A DNA stretch of 64,000 nucleotides from Acidobacteriaceae bacterium (GCA_025462735.1 JAOAPC010000016.1:62001-126000), one strand, 5' to 3'; positions 45,600 through 54,631 are shown, counted from the stretch's first letter. Notes: generated from the letters alone by a model not told the origin. A program made the numbers and translations.

Positions 45600-46568
45600 T
45601 TACTTGCAAGTGGCGGTGAATCCATTCGTTGTGCCCGAAAAATCCAGCCCCATACCGGAAATCAGCCCCAATCTGGCACTAATCCCCGTAACTTGGGTGT
45701 GGGGCTCATTGGGAGCGGAAATTATTTTGAAAACACCCTTCTCATAAAGAAAGGCGGTTTGGATTGTTTGGAAACCTCCGCTGTTGGAGATAGTGTTCCC
45801 GACGATCACACCGGTATTGCTGGTTCCATTCAGTTCAGTCCAGACTGTGCTGTCAGGATAATCCAGCGTTGCCCATTGCCCATTGTGGTAGATGAAGCCG
45901 TGTTGCGAATAAAACGGGTCTTGCTGGCTGGACAGGAAGTAGCTACCCACGATGGTTCCACTGTCGTTGATTCCCGCTGGACTCGTTCCCAGGGCACCTG
46001 GGTAGTTGATCGCAGCGAATCCCCCGTTGTTGTAGCGCTTGAAGCCACGGAATGATGGATATGAGCCCAACAGATAAGCCCCGACGCTGCTGTTCCAGCT
46101 GTTGATGCCATAGACAAAGGTGGGCGATCCCGACTTCGAGATCGAAGTGAACCGCGATCCATTCAACAAGAATCCTGTTTCTTTGCCTGAGGTTTGATTG
46201 AAGTAGTAGCCGGTGCTAATGCCACTGTTATTGCGGTTAGTGAAGTTGGTGTCACCACCGTTCGGCGCGCTGAAGTAGGTGATGCCACCGCCCGAATATC
46301 GGATGAGGCCCTGGATGTTTCCGTGCGAGAAAAATCTGGAGCCAACCACCGTGCCGAAATCGTTGACCCCGCCCAGGGAAGAGGCGGTGTTGCTGGTGGG
46401 TGTATCGAGTTGGAAGATTTTGAATACGCAAGAAGCCTGCGTTTGCGCTTGAACTGTTGTGCTGAGTGTCAAGAGAACTGCGAAGAATCCAACTGTCCAT
46501 TGAGATGCGGGTGTCGAATCGCACATAGAATCAACGGAAAGCTGAATACAATCTGAGTCGGTAGACAT
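45600..46568 (-). CDS. Secreted HAF-repeat-like propeller protein
   Basis: The ATG at 46568 (MSTDSDCIQLSV) has AAGGAG 8 bases upstream and gives 322 residues. A hydrophobic segment near residues 25-42 (VGFFAVLLTLSTTVQAQ) is the likely signal. Repeated units of the type GINDSGTIVGSYF and GVNDFGTVVGSRF, about 45 residues apart, identify HAF-type extracellular repeats. Such proteins are secreted, of unknown role, and common in Acidobacteria and Planctomycetes. The C-terminus ends in TNGFTATCK, with a Cys that may pair with the N-terminal SCVFK. Confidence 0.8.
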   Translation of the reverse strand: MSTDSDCIQLSVDSMCDSTPASQWTVGFFAVLLTLSTTVQAQTQASCVFKIFQLDTPTSNTASSLGGVNDFGTVVGSRFFSHGNIQGLIRYSGGGITYFSAPNGGDTNFTNRNNSGISTGYYFNQTSGKETGFLLNGSRFTSISKSGSPTFVYGINSWNSSVGAYLLGSYPSFRGFKRYNNGGFAAINYPGALGTSPAGINDSGTIVGSYFLSSQQDPFYSQHGFIYHNGQWATLDYPDSTVWTELNGTSNTGVIVGNTISNSGGFQTIQTAFLYEKGVFKIISAPNEPHTQVTGISARLGLISGMGLDFSGTTNGFTATCK

Positions 46569-46984
46569 AGGAAATCTCCTTGGGACCCGAACGCGAGACG
46601 TCAAAAATGCAGTCTGAGTCTGTGGAACAGCGATGCTTGGGAAAGCGGGGCCTCATATCGAGCGCGGCTCTGTTACGGTAGCTCGAGCTCGCTGAACGAA
46701 GATTGTTGGATGGCGATGACCGCTGCAGGGTGGTCTTATGGAGGGCCGCACCGGGATTGACAGCGTGCGCAGGGGCCTTAAAACAGCAATGAGAGCCTTC
46801 CTCAGTTAACACATTATCCCCATTTCACTCATCGCAGGTGTGTAATCGCCTCTTAACAGAAGTAATTCGGAAACGTCGTGGGGATTCGCCGGGCTTATAG
46901 CGGTGCTGGGAAATTCGCAGCGCTAGATAGCAATACCAACAGCTCAGCATTACTCTAAAATCGGGCGAGGACGTAATTCGCACG
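46569..46984. other. Divergent gap before the antiporter gene
   Basis: Nothing with coding character. It contains both promoters in principle; no consensus motif was clear. Confidence 0.4.
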
Positions 46985-48520
46985 ATGCCCCAAACAGCAA
47001 ATGGCTTTGTTCTGGAATTGTTCGTTATCTTTGTTTGGGCAAAGGTCTTCGCCGAGGTCTTCGAGCAACTTTCTCTTCCCGCTGCACTAGGCGAGATTCT
47101 GGCCGGTGTCGTGCTTGGGCCCTACGCCTCGCGTCTCATCGTCCCTTCCGTTACAACCCATTCCATGGCCGAGATGGGCGCGATTTTTTTGTTGTTTGGC
47201 GTAGGTCTTGAAACACAACCTGCCGATTTGATCCGAGTTGGCCGGCAGGCCTTGGGTGTAGCGTTGGCAGGTGTCGCTGTCCCTTTCATCTTGGGCTTCG
47301 GCTACACGTTCTGGCGGGGGCTGTCGCTCCATGAGTCAACGTTCGTCGCTGCAGCAATGGTTGCCACTAGTGTGGGAATCACTGCGCGGGTGCTGAACGA
47401 TATGGGTGTGATAGCCAGTCGATCGGCAAGAATCATTCTGGGCGCCGCGGTATTTGACGACATCTTTGGAATGCTGATTCTTGCTGTCGTGGTCGGCCTT
47501 GCTTCGGCCGCCGGAGTGCAATGGATCCAGCTCGGAGTCTTGACGTCGGAAGCAGTTGCTTTTGCGCTATTTATGATATTCATTGCTCCTCGCGTCATTC
47601 AGCGTATCCGCCCCAGGATTGAAGGCATTTCCCTTCCCGATGCACCCCTGATTTTCGCCTTGGCAATATGCCTTGGACTATCAGTGGTGGCAGAAAAAAT
47701 TGGTATTGCCGGAATCATCGGCGCGTTCTTCGCGGGACTGGCCTTTGCCGAGTACGGTCCGGAGTGGCACATCAATAGCGCAGTCCGTGGTATCACCGAG
47801 TTCCTGACTCCATTCTTCTTCTTTACCATCGGCGCACGCCTGGATCTAAGTGTCTTTTCTCCCAGCATCCTGGGATTTTCGGTCGTTTTGTCAGTGCTGG
47901 CCATTTTCTCCAAAGTCCTGGGATGTGGGTTGCCTTTGGTGAAGGAGGGATGGCGGCCGATGCTTCAGGTTGGGATCGGCATGACACCTCGGGGCGAAGT
48001 AGCTTTCATCGTGGCCCTGCTTGGACTACAAATGCAGATGCTCTCTCAGTCGACCTACGCGATTGTGATATTCATGACCGCTGCTACGACTCTGCTCTCG
48101 CCGCCACTACTTCGATTTGCGTTCCGGGATGTTCAAGAACGCTCAATTGTCCGGTCTCCTCAATTCGATTTTCTCAAGGCACCAGTTTGGCGTCAGGTTT
48201 TGAGAACAATTCTTGGAGCCGTTTGTTGCGCCCTACTGGCTTGGATATCGGCACAAGTAGTGGGTGAACTGAAATCCAAAGATATGATCCCGCTATTGTT
48301 CGTTCCCGTAATTGTCGTCACGGCTGCAATTTTTGGTCGCAGCGCAGGGATACTCGGCTCCCTTGCGTCGGGCTTGATATTCGCGCTATTTTTGTTCGTT
48401 CCTCTTCACAGTTGGAGCGTGACTGAAACCGCCGCCAGAAATAATCTGGGCTGGATGCTGCTTGCTGGAATCGCATTGTCGTATTTCGTTGCCAAGCCTG
48501 CTCAAGAATCACGCCCATAG
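46985..48520 (+). CDS. CPA2-family cation/proton antiporter
   Basis: The 511-residue membrane protein has the KefB/NapA-like fold: EILAGVVLGP in TM2, LFGVGLETQPADL, and the ion-site region VFDDIFGMLIL (about 157-167), where the paired Asp residues lie. The final helices (about 400-505) add two or more extra membrane segments and there is no RCK/TrkA-N domain, so it is not a glutathione-gated KefB. It should exchange Na+ or K+ for H+ across the inner membrane. Neighbours give no hint about the ion. Confidence 0.92.
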   Translation: MPQTANGFVLELFVIFVWAKVFAEVFEQLSLPAALGEILAGVVLGPYASRLIVPSVTTHSMAEMGAIFLLFGVGLETQPADLIRVGRQALGVALAGVAVPFILGFGYTFWRGLSLHESTFVAAAMVATSVGITARVLNDMGVIASRSARIILGAAVFDDIFGMLILAVVVGLASAAGVQWIQLGVLTSEAVAFALFMIFIAPRVIQRIRPRIEGISLPDAPLIFALAICLGLSVVAEKIGIAGIIGAFFAGLAFAEYGPEWHINSAVRGITEFLTPFFFFTIGARLDLSVFSPSILGFSVVLSVLAIFSKVLGCGLPLVKEGWRPMLQVGIGMTPRGEVAFIVALLGLQMQMLSQSTYAIVIFMTAATTLLSPPLLRFAFRDVQERSIVRSPQFDFLKAPVWRQVLRTILGAVCCALLAWISAQVVGELKSKDMIPLLFVPVIVVTAAIFGRSAGILGSLASGLIFALFLFVPLHSWSVTETAARNNLGWMLLAGIALSYFVAKPAQESRP

Positions 48521-48743
48521 CCAAAACCGGACTTTCCCAAGGCGAGCCATAGCAAACGATTCTAACTAGATCGCATACGTCGCGCAGCCGATAGCGGGAG
48601 CGTTTGACTTTCGAGACCGGTGGTGAAATCATTGTTGGTATTAGACCGGATTCTCTCGCGAACTTGTTCTTTTCTCGCCCTTCGTGCGCATTTATTTATC
48701 GGTTAACTTTGCGCAGTCGGACGCCCCTTGAGAGGACCACATC

Positions 48744-49415
48744 ATGACACCCGTGGCAGCTGCCAAGAAAATCAGCAAATTTGATCCCCAAACATTCCTT
48801 TCGACCTTCAACGGCGGCAGGAAGATCACAGATTTTCCCAAAAAGCAGACGATCTTTGTTCAAGGTGACTTATCCGATGCTGTTTTTTATATACAGAAAG
48901 GAAAGGTAAAGCTCACCGTCGTGTCGCAGAGGGGGAAGGAAGCCACGATCGCCATTTTGGGCGAAGGCGAGTTCTTCGGGGAAGGTTGCCTCACCGGGCA
49001 GCCTCTCCGCCTGTCCTCCGCAACCGCAATGACCGATTGCTCGGTGATGCGAATCGAAAAGCACTCGATGATGGAAGTGCTTCACCGGGAACACGCGTTT
49101 TCCGATATGTTCGTGGCATATTTACTGACACGGAACATCCGTTACGAAGAGGATTTGGTTGACCAGCTATTTAATTCCAGTGAGAAACGACTGGCTCGGG
49201 TCCTTCTCCTGCTTGCTCACTTTGGCAAGGAAGGAAAGCCTGAAGTCGCAATTCCCAAAATCACTCAGGAAACTCTGGCCGAGATGGTGGGCACAACTCG
49301 CTCGCGGGTTAGCTTCTTCATGAACCGGTTCAGGAAATTGGGGTTCATTGATTATCAGGCCGGTGATGAACTGCAAGTTCACAGTTCACTTCTCAACATT
49401 GTTCTCCACGACTAG
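48744..49415 (+). CDS. Crp/Fnr-family transcriptional regulator
   Basis: The 223-residue protein has a cyclic-nucleotide-type sensor fold (about 30-145; FVQGDLSDAVFYIQKGKVKLTV and GEFFGEGCL) and a winged helix at about 160-220 (EETLAEMVGTTRSRVSFFMNRF). No Fnr-type Cys cluster is present. The site GEGEFFGEGCLTG lacks the typical Arg-Ser pair of cAMP-binding proteins, so the ligand is uncertain. It is a clear paralogue of the gene at 53703, sharing VEEDLVDQFFN-like and EKRLARVLLLL segments. Confidence 0.93.
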   Translation: MTPVAAAKKISKFDPQTFLSTFNGGRKITDFPKKQTIFVQGDLSDAVFYIQKGKVKLTVVSQRGKEATIAILGEGEFFGEGCLTGQPLRLSSATAMTDCSVMRIEKHSMMEVLHREHAFSDMFVAYLLTRNIRYEEDLVDQLFNSSEKRLARVLLLLAHFGKEGKPEVAIPKITQETLAEMVGTTRSRVSFFMNRFRKLGFIDYQAGDELQVHSSLLNIVLHD

Positions 49416-49616
49416 AACTTCGTCGCGAAAAATGTGGCTATCCTCTCGTGCGGAACTAGCCACTCTCGGCTTCGCCATTTCCTTAACGACTTCGGCCAGA
49501 GTCGCTTTAGCCGATTGCTTTTTCTGTTTTCTTTTACCCATACACCCATCATTTCATGGCTCCAGGGCGTTTACAGGTCAATTTGGCTCAAGTGGGACTT
49601 CTTTATTACGGCTTCA

Positions 49617-50570
49617 TTACCGTCTTAACCCGCGAAGCAGGTCGGCGAGATCGTGTTTCATCAAGGAAACCTGATTCGCCAGATCAGCAAGCATCGCCGC
49701 TCGTTCGTTCATTAATTCAATATTGAGGTCCTTGTCAGCCGCGTTGGTGCTGGTGAGCAGCTCGATCCTCCGCTCCCACTTAGGAGAATTTGGGGGAGCG
49801 ATACGACCGGCGGCCACCCACCCTGCGAACATCTGCTCCTTTCTGGTAGCCTGCGAATCTGCTCCTGAGGGAGCAGTGTTGAGATAGGCCCAGACGTCGT
49901 CCGGGTAGTGGCTGTGCTGCTCCTCCGGCTGGCCGAGAAAGGCCGCTAACATGTTGGGAAGGACCCATGCCGGACGCTTCCCGCCATGTACCTGCCGGAA
50001 GCTGCGGATCGAGAACAGAGTAGAAATCCCGCCTGCAGCGAAGCCGACCGCGTTGCCCGCGCTTGAAGTGGTCTTGCTGAACTGCAGCAGACCACTCACA
50101 ATGCCGAGTCCAGTGCCAGCCGCCAGAACAGCGACGTTTGTGGTGCCGATTGCGCGGTCCCGTTTGTAACGCCATATACTTCGCAGCTCCACCGTTTGCT
50201 CCCGCTCGTAATCGATTTCGGCTGCGACGGAATCTACATCGAGACAAGCCACTATTACGGCGTCGTTGATCTGCTGGCGAAGGGATAATTCCTCAAGAGA
50301 CGGACCAGGTGCTGCGCCGGCTTCCTTCGCAGCGGATAAAGAGGAGAGCTTCTCGATGTCAGATTCGATTCCGATGATTCGGGCCATCTGCAACGCGTTC
50401 GGAGGAAGCTTGGAGCGCTCTCCTTCATTGCTCGGTTCATCAGCAACGCGGCGATTACTCTCAGTTGCCGCCGGAGGGCTTTCCTGGGCTGGGCATGTGG
50501 TGAAGAACAGGACCAACAGAAATCCTGAAACGGTCAGAGTACAGAGGGTGGTGGATTTTAGGATTTGCAT
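49617..50570 (-). CDS. Secreted or membrane-anchored hypothetical protein
   Basis: The ATG at 50570 gives 317 residues; an in-frame GTG two codons upstream is also possible, with AAAGGAGG before both. A signal peptide or lipoprotein-like segment (about 5-28, FFTTCPAQE) is followed by a Ser/Glu-rich spacer. A helical region (about 60-130) precedes two short hydrophobic stretches (about 145-160 TTNVAVLAAGTGLGIVSGLL; 170-182). The C-terminus is a helix (ERAAMLADLANQVSLMKHDL). I do not recognise the family. Confidence 0.65.
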   Translation of the reverse strand: MQILKSTTLCTLTVSGFLLVLFFTTCPAQESPPAATESNRRVADEPSNEGERSKLPPNALQMARIIGIESDIEKLSSLSAAKEAGAAPGPSLEELSLRQQINDAVIVACLDVDSVAAEIDYEREQTVELRSIWRYKRDRAIGTTNVAVLAAGTGLGIVSGLLQFSKTTSSAGNAVGFAAGGISTLFSIRSFRQVHGGKRPAWVLPNMLAAFLGQPEEQHSHYPDDVWAYLNTAPSGADSQATRKEQMFAGWVAAGRIAPPNSPKWERRIELLTSTNAADKDLNIELMNERAAMLADLANQVSLMKHDLADLLRGLRR

Positions 50571-50878
50571 AGCCACCGTCGCCTCCTTTAATGATGTCCG
50601 CTACTTGGTTTCCCTGGCCGAGTCGTGGATAAGTCGTGCAGATGCCGCTTAGATTGTCTCTTCCCGCCATAAAGGTGGCCACAGACTCTCAGCTCGTGGC
50701 CGCGAGAATCCAAGCGGCAAACAGACTACTCCGAATCCAGTTGCCTTGACACTCCCGCCGCATAAGCCTAGGCTTGTTGTTGAGGTGGTTAACACCTTCT
50801 CCTCTTTCAGGTTTCCTGAACTAAGTCAGCCCATCTGAAGTTCTATCTCTTAGCAACCCCAACCTAAGGAGGTTGCCT
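50571..50878. other. Divergent gap
   Basis: No gene. TAAGGAGGTTGCCT at its right end is the ribosome site of the next gene; otherwise featureless. Confidence 0.4.
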
Positions 50879-51199
50879 ATGTTTGCACGCAATGTCTCAA
50901 TTCATCTGAAGTCGAATATGCTTTCCGATTACACCCGAACCTTTGAGAAGGACATCCTTCCTTTGCTTCGTCGACAGAATGGCTTCAAGGACGAAATCAC
51001 ATTCGCTGGTCCCGGCGGAGTGGACGTAACTGCAATCAGTTTGTGGGAAAACAAGACCGATGCCGAAGCTTACAACACCAATACCTATCCGGAAGTGTTG
51101 AAGACAATGGCACGATTTATCGAGGGAACCCCCAAGGTTCAGACCTCCGACGTAGTCACCTCGACCTGCCACAAGATTGCCGTTCACGCAGCAGCGTAG
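50879..51199 (+). CDS. Small dimeric alpha-beta barrel (ABM-like) protein
   Basis: The ATG at 50879 has AAGGAGG 6-7 bases upstream, one of the strongest ribosome sites in the window. The 106-residue protein has the ferredoxin-like rhythm of antibiotic-biosynthesis-monooxygenase folds: VSIHLKSNM, the helix FEKDILPLLRRQNGF and AISLWENKTDAEAY. Many of these degrade haem or bind small aromatics; others are inactive. Function here is unknown, and the strong ribosome site implies high expression. Confidence 0.8.
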   Translation: MFARNVSIHLKSNMLSDYTRTFEKDILPLLRRQNGFKDEITFAGPGGVDVTAISLWENKTDAEAYNTNTYPEVLKTMARFIEGTPKVQTSDVVTSTCHKIAVHAAA

Positions 51200-51293
51200 A
51201 ACTGTGAGCTTTTCGCGCGGGAAGGCGGTTAACCTCCGCCTTCTCGGCCAAGAGCGCCGCAGTATTGGTCGTTCGACACCCGAGGCACTCTGC

Positions 51294-51620
51294 ATGAAAT
51301 CCCTTTTATTAGCCATTCTCGCTGTGTGCTTTGTCGTGAGCGCCGTCGCTCTCACGCCCCATGTTCGCATTCACGCGCCGCATAAGGCTCAGGCGAGCGC
51401 CGGGCTGACAATCATGATGGGTATAGTTCAGGACGGCGATAAATTGAGGTTTGTAACCGAGCAGAGAGCTTGGAATGTGGACAATCCGGAGACACTTAAA
51501 GGGCATGAAGGACATTACGTCCGAGTGACGGCTCACCTCTATCCGAGTAAGGATTCAATTCACGTCACCGAAGTGAACCTGCCCACCGCCAGTGAGAGCA
51601 GGAAGGATAACAGGAAGTAA
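51294..51620 (+). CDS. Small secreted DUF5818-like protein
   Basis: The ATG at 51294 gives 108 residues with a signal peptide (about 1-20, ending AVALT). The mature part has GIVQDGDKLRFVTE, WNVDNPETLKGHEGHYVRVTAHL and KDSIHVTEV, which resembles an OB-like small domain I associate with DUF5818 in Acidobacteria. The match is from memory. Function unknown. Confidence 0.75.
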   Translation: MKSLLLAILAVCFVVSAVALTPHVRIHAPHKAQASAGLTIMMGIVQDGDKLRFVTEQRAWNVDNPETLKGHEGHYVRVTAHLYPSKDSIHVTEVNLPTASESRKDNRK

Positions 51621-51974
51621 GTACGACGTCGGATACGGAGCGGAGAGTCCCGCATCGACTGCGTACCTGTGTTCTACGTCTTCGCCATTCTTTTAAAAAA
51701 TGTGCGGTATTGACGACCCTTGCCGTTTTTGACGGGCAGCCACGCCTTATTTCCTCCACGTCCCGGTTAACTCGCGAGCTGCCAGGCGCCTTAATCGCGC
51801 CATCCGTACATGTTCCGATTTCGTAACAAAACTAAAACGTCAGGCGCGGGTTTCATTTAGTTATCATTCGAAAATCTTAGGCTGCGGTGCCCAATTACCT
51901 CGGTAAGGTGCAGCCTATCGAGAGAAGGTGCGACAATTGTCTCGTAACGAACACTTCCCCTCGCAACAGATTCC
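51621..51974. other. Gap with a stem-loop
   Basis: No gene is convincing. A T/A-rich stretch (TTCTTTTAAAAAATGTG, about 51687-51703) and a hairpin at 51878-51917 are the only structured parts. Confidence 0.4.
51878..51917. other. Stem-loop upstream of a small ORF
   Basis: TAGGCTGC (51878-51885) and GCAGCCTA (51910-51917) are exact inverted copies, with a smaller pairing (TACC/GGTA) inside the loop. It lies about 57 bases before the small gene at 51975 and could be a leader structure. Confidence 0.35.
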
Positions 51975-52223
51975 ATGCGTTATCAGATCATTTCTCTGAA
52001 AAGTCCGGCAACGAGTCGTCGCATTTTTCTGAAAATTGCGCGGCTCCCACAGGCGCGACTTAAGACGTTCCGAGAGGTGGCCCAAGATCCAAAACTGCAA
52101 CGGGCGATACTGGCGATGATTGGCAAGCAGCTGAAACTTCGGAGCAAGTTTATATCGGAGTTGGCAAAAAATCCCAAAATGCTAAGGACAATTTTGAAGC
52201 TATCTAGCACCAAAGTGAGATAG
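51975..52223 (+). CDS. Possible small basic helical protein
   Basis: An 82-codon frame starts MRYQIISLKSPATSRRIFLK. The middle has two similar helices (AQDPKLQRAILAMIGKQLKL and AKNPKMLRTILKL), both with the xxPKxLRxIL pattern, which argues that it is real. It is rich in Lys and Arg. No ribosome site is clear and the opposite strand is also open, so the call is uncertain. Confidence 0.45.
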   Translation: MRYQIISLKSPATSRRIFLKIARLPQARLKTFREVAQDPKLQRAILAMIGKQLKLRSKFISELAKNPKMLRTILKLSSTKVR

Positions 52224-52329
52224 AAGGGTGCGCTTCGTCGGCATTCCGACCGTTAAAACTTAGCGCTGCATGACGCAAGGCGTGTGCTAGTTTTCGATAA
52301 TAACGCTCCGAAACACGCTGCTTCTTCTG

Positions 52330-52363
52330 AAGGCCGGGACACGTACGTGTTCCGGCCTTTCTT
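52330..52363 (+). terminator. Strong intrinsic terminator-like hairpin
   Basis: AAGGCCGGGACACG pairs with CGTGTTCCGGCCTT (13 Watson-Crick pairs and one G-U) around a TA centre, followed by TCTTCC. It is 107 bases after the stop at 52223 and could end either that gene's transcript or a separate small RNA starting in 52224-52330. Confidence 0.6.
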
Positions 52364-52499
52364 CCAGGTTCCCGTTACAAGCGAGTCCAGCCGGTCCTTC
52401 CACTTCGCATAATGACGCTCAATTTTGAAGAAAACGTGCGATATTGAGAGGAAAATCGGGTTTTGACGTACTATTTCTGTGTCCGCTTGTGAGGGCAGT

Positions 52500-52736
52500 A
52501 TGCTTCATAAGGGCAAAGAGAGTGCGTCCCGTAGATTGGTATGGGTCGAAGGTCAGAGTTTCGCGGGATGGGGCTGCTCTGAATGCGCTTGGCTCTTTAA
52601 CTTTTCCGGCGCGCTCTCCGGCAAATCATTAGATGAAATGAAGCGGAATTTTCAGGTGCAACTCTCCGAAGAGTTTACATCGCACGCTTGCGCTGAGCAC
52701 CCTCGCACCAAAGGCGGAGAAGCTCTTTCCTCATAG
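52500..52736 (+). CDS. Small Cys/His protein, acidobacterial family
   Basis: The ATG at 52500 gives 78 residues. A probable zinc site is formed by GWGCSECAWLF and, near the end, SHACAEHPR. The helix between them (SLDEMKRNFQVQLSEEF) is amphipathic. The pattern LVWVEGQSFAGWGCSECAW...HACAEHPR is one I recall from many short acidobacterial proteins, with no known function. It stands at the left end of the cluster of tiny genes. Confidence 0.72.
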   Translation: MLHKGKESASRRLVWVEGQSFAGWGCSECAWLFNFSGALSGKSLDEMKRNFQVQLSEEFTSHACAEHPRTKGGEALSS

Positions 52737-52780
52737 TTCTTTGCAGCGCAAACAAGGACGACCGCACTTAGATCATTCGG

Positions 52781-53020
52781 GTGTGCGCTAGCGTGCAGAC
52801 GATACTTGATCACGTCCCCTACACTTCGGAATCTATGCCGCGAAGGTCACGAATAATTCCCGACTCAACTCGCGTTCTGGATTATCCGGCGAGCATGTCG
52901 GCTTACGAAATAGAAAGCCTCGCGGCAGAAGCTACACTTGCTGCAGAAGCTACACTTGCTAAAGAGAAAGCGAAACGGCGAAGGAAAAAGCGCAGTCCTG
53001 CCAAGCGCAAATCTGCCTAA
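52781..53020 (+). CDS. Possible small Lys/Arg-rich protein with a tandem repeat
   Basis: A 79-codon frame ends in a very basic tail (EKAKRRRKKRSPAKRKSA). An exact 18-bp tandem repeat (GCAGAAGCTACACTTGCT at 52925 and 52943) codes for AEATLA twice. The true start may be MPRRSR (52835) or MSAYEIE (52895). The H1-like tail suggests nucleic-acid contact, but the gene is unproven. Confidence 0.4.
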   Translation: MCASVQTILDHVPYTSESMPRRSRIIPDSTRVLDYPASMSAYEIESLAAEATLAAEATLAKEKAKRRRKKRSPAKRKSA

Positions 53021-53042
53021 AACGGTTTTGGAAGAGCTAACG

Positions 53043-53183
53043 TTAGTGTGGTCGCTTGCGGGACTTGTCTTCGTATTCCAGTAGCCGGTCAAGCTCAATG
53101 ACAAGTGCCATCATTTTGATGGAGTCTTTTTCTTCACGGACTTCCTCGGCGACGCGACGCCAATCTCTAGGTTGTGGGGTCAT
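53043..53183 (-). CDS. 46-residue helical protein of a small acidobacterial family
   Basis: Start ATG at 53183, preceded by AGAAGGGCGG; stop TAA at 53043. The protein reads MTPQPRDWRRVAEEVREEK, then DSIKMMALVIELDRLLEYED. The pattern W-x-x-(L/V)(A/C)...(E/Q)(E/K)D(P/S)xK(L/M)xxL(V/I)xE(L/I)xRLL is shared with the gene at 54632-54821 and with many short acidobacterial proteins as I recall them. A single long helix followed by a charged tail is predicted; function unknown. Confidence 0.68.
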   Translation of the reverse strand: MTPQPRDWRRVAEEVREEKDSIKMMALVIELDRLLEYEDKSRKRPH

Positions 53184-53204
53184 GGGAAACCGCCCTTCTC
53201 TACT

Positions 53205-53426
53205 TCAGGTTTCCTCTAAGCTACTCTGGTTCGAAATTGGCGTCTGAGCAATACTGCACATGCCGCACGCACAGAAGTACTCTGCGCAAATCGGGTGCTG
53301 ATTTTCAGCGATGGAAATTACTGGTGAACAAAAACGTAAAGAAGGCCAACGACAGAGACCCAGGACCATCGCAATAAATACGAAGGCTGGTAGTCCGTTC
53401 TTCTCGCGATTGGTTGCACGTTCCAT
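53205..53426 (-). CDS. Possible small membrane or secreted protein
   Basis: A 73-codon frame begins MERATNREKNGLPAFVFIAMVLGL, with AAGGGG about 9 bases upstream and a hydrophobic stretch at 13-27. It has several Cys (RFCS, ICAEYFCACGMCS). Its coding status is uncertain because the opposite strand is also open. Confidence 0.35.
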   Translation of the reverse strand: MERATNREKNGLPAFVFIAMVLGLCRWPSLRFCSPVISIAENQHPICAEYFCACGMCSIAQTPISNQSSLEET

Positions 53427-53702
53427 ATTTATTCCCCTTGAAAGAGGCGGACTTCTCTATCCCTTCTGCTTCCAGCTTTACCGCCAGGAATAAAGAGCTG
53501 CCCGCACGTGCGGCCCCGCCACAATTAATTTGATCGGCTCGGGCCGGGGAACCGCTTGGCCGGGAAAATTACCACGTAGGTACTGTGTGCAATTGTGTAT
53601 GACCTTTTTTGATCAGCGGAGCGAGATTCATGAGCCGTATGATTTAGCCTCTTTTTCTATAGAAACGCATTCCACGTGGATTGATCGTGTCAAGGAAACG
53701 GG

Positions 53703-54377
53703 ATGGCGAAACAGACCCTCGGTTTCAGTTCCACAGTTTTTCGCAAAAAGTTCCGTGACGGGATGAGCGTACGGAACTACCGGGACAACGAGATCATTTT
53801 TTCGCAAGGGGATGCTGCCGATGCTGTGTTCTACGTCCAGAGCGGCACGGTGAAGCTCACGATAGCCGCCACACGACGCAAGAAAGCGATAATCGGCGTC
53901 TTGCTGCGGGGTAGCTTTTTTGGGGAAGGCTGTCTGGGAGGACAAACTCAGCGGGTTTACACAGCGAGATCAATTGGACAGTCCAATATCACTCGTCTGC
54001 AAAGGGAGAACACGATTCGAACACTCAAGCGCGATCCGCAGTTTGCAAGGCTGTTGATGGCATATCTGCTTTCCCGCGTTATTCGAGTAGAGGAAGACTT
54101 GGTAGATCAATTCTTTAATTTCAGCGAAAAGAGATTGGCGCGGGTTCTGTTGCTGTTTGGGCAAATAATCAAAGAATCAAAGCCGGAGCACCCCCTGAAG
54201 GTGAGCCAAGCAACCTTGGCGGAGATGGTCGGTACCACCCGCGCAAGGGTAAGTAAATTTATGGTTGCATTCAAGAAGAAGGGCTTCGTCAACTACAACG
54301 GAGGCTTGCAAATAAACAGCGAACTCATCATCAGTTTCCTGCAAAGTCGGCCCATGTCTGTCGTCACGGAAGCGTAG
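53703..54377 (+). CDS. Crp/Fnr-family transcriptional regulator
   Basis: The 224-residue protein has the same architecture as the one at 48744: a sensor domain (about 20-140; FSQGDAADAVFYVQSGTVKLTI, GSFFGEGCLGG) and a winged helix (about 165-215; QATLAEMVGTTRARVSKFMVAF). It shares about half its residues with that paralogue in the segments I compared. No Cys cluster for iron-sulfur binding is present, and the ligand is unknown. It is in the middle of the tiny-gene cluster. Confidence 0.93.
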   Translation: MAKQTLGFSSTVFRKKFRDGMSVRNYRDNEIIFSQGDAADAVFYVQSGTVKLTIAATRRKKAIIGVLLRGSFFGEGCLGGQTQRVYTARSIGQSNITRLQRENTIRTLKRDPQFARLLMAYLLSRVIRVEEDLVDQFFNFSEKRLARVLLLFGQIIKESKPEHPLKVSQATLAEMVGTTRARVSKFMVAFKKKGFVNYNGGLQINSELIISFLQSRPMSVVTEA

Positions 54378-54440
54378 GCCGGATGGGCTTTTTCCCGGAA
54401 CTGGTGCAGTTGACCACCTTTTTGTACGTGGAGGTCTTGC

Positions 54441-54591
54441 GTGACAAGAGAACTCGGTCCGAAGCAGGTAGTCGCTGTTCAGTGTCCGACTTGTGGGGCC
54501 GCTCCCGGAGGAGAAGTGTGAACTTACAAGCGGTCAACCTCGCACCTCGCCGCATCGCGACCGCCGATTGATCGCAAAAGACGAAGCCTAG
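54441..54591 (+). pseudogene. Frameshifted small zinc-finger gene
   Basis: A GTG at 54441 follows GGAGG at 7 bases. In frame it codes MTRELGPKQVVAVQCPTCGA and stops at 54521. Moving one base in the GGAGGAG stretch (about 54506-54512) continues as EKCELTSGQPRTSPHRDRRL and ends at the TAG 54589. The joined product is a C-x2-C...C...H small zinc-finger protein (CPTCGAAPG-EKCELTSG-HRDRR) like those known from phages and actinobacteria. One extra G disrupts it. It may be a pseudogene, a sequencing error, or a +1 frameshift site. Confidence 0.7.
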
Positions 54592-54631
54592 CCACATCTG
54601 GTCAGCGTCCTGCGGTCCGCTCCAGCCATTC

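Noticed and set aside
49386-49541. 51-codon Lys-rich minus-strand frame (MGKRKQKKQSAKAT...)
   Set aside because: It overlaps the end of the Crp/Fnr gene by 30 bases, has no ribosome site and no pattern I know.
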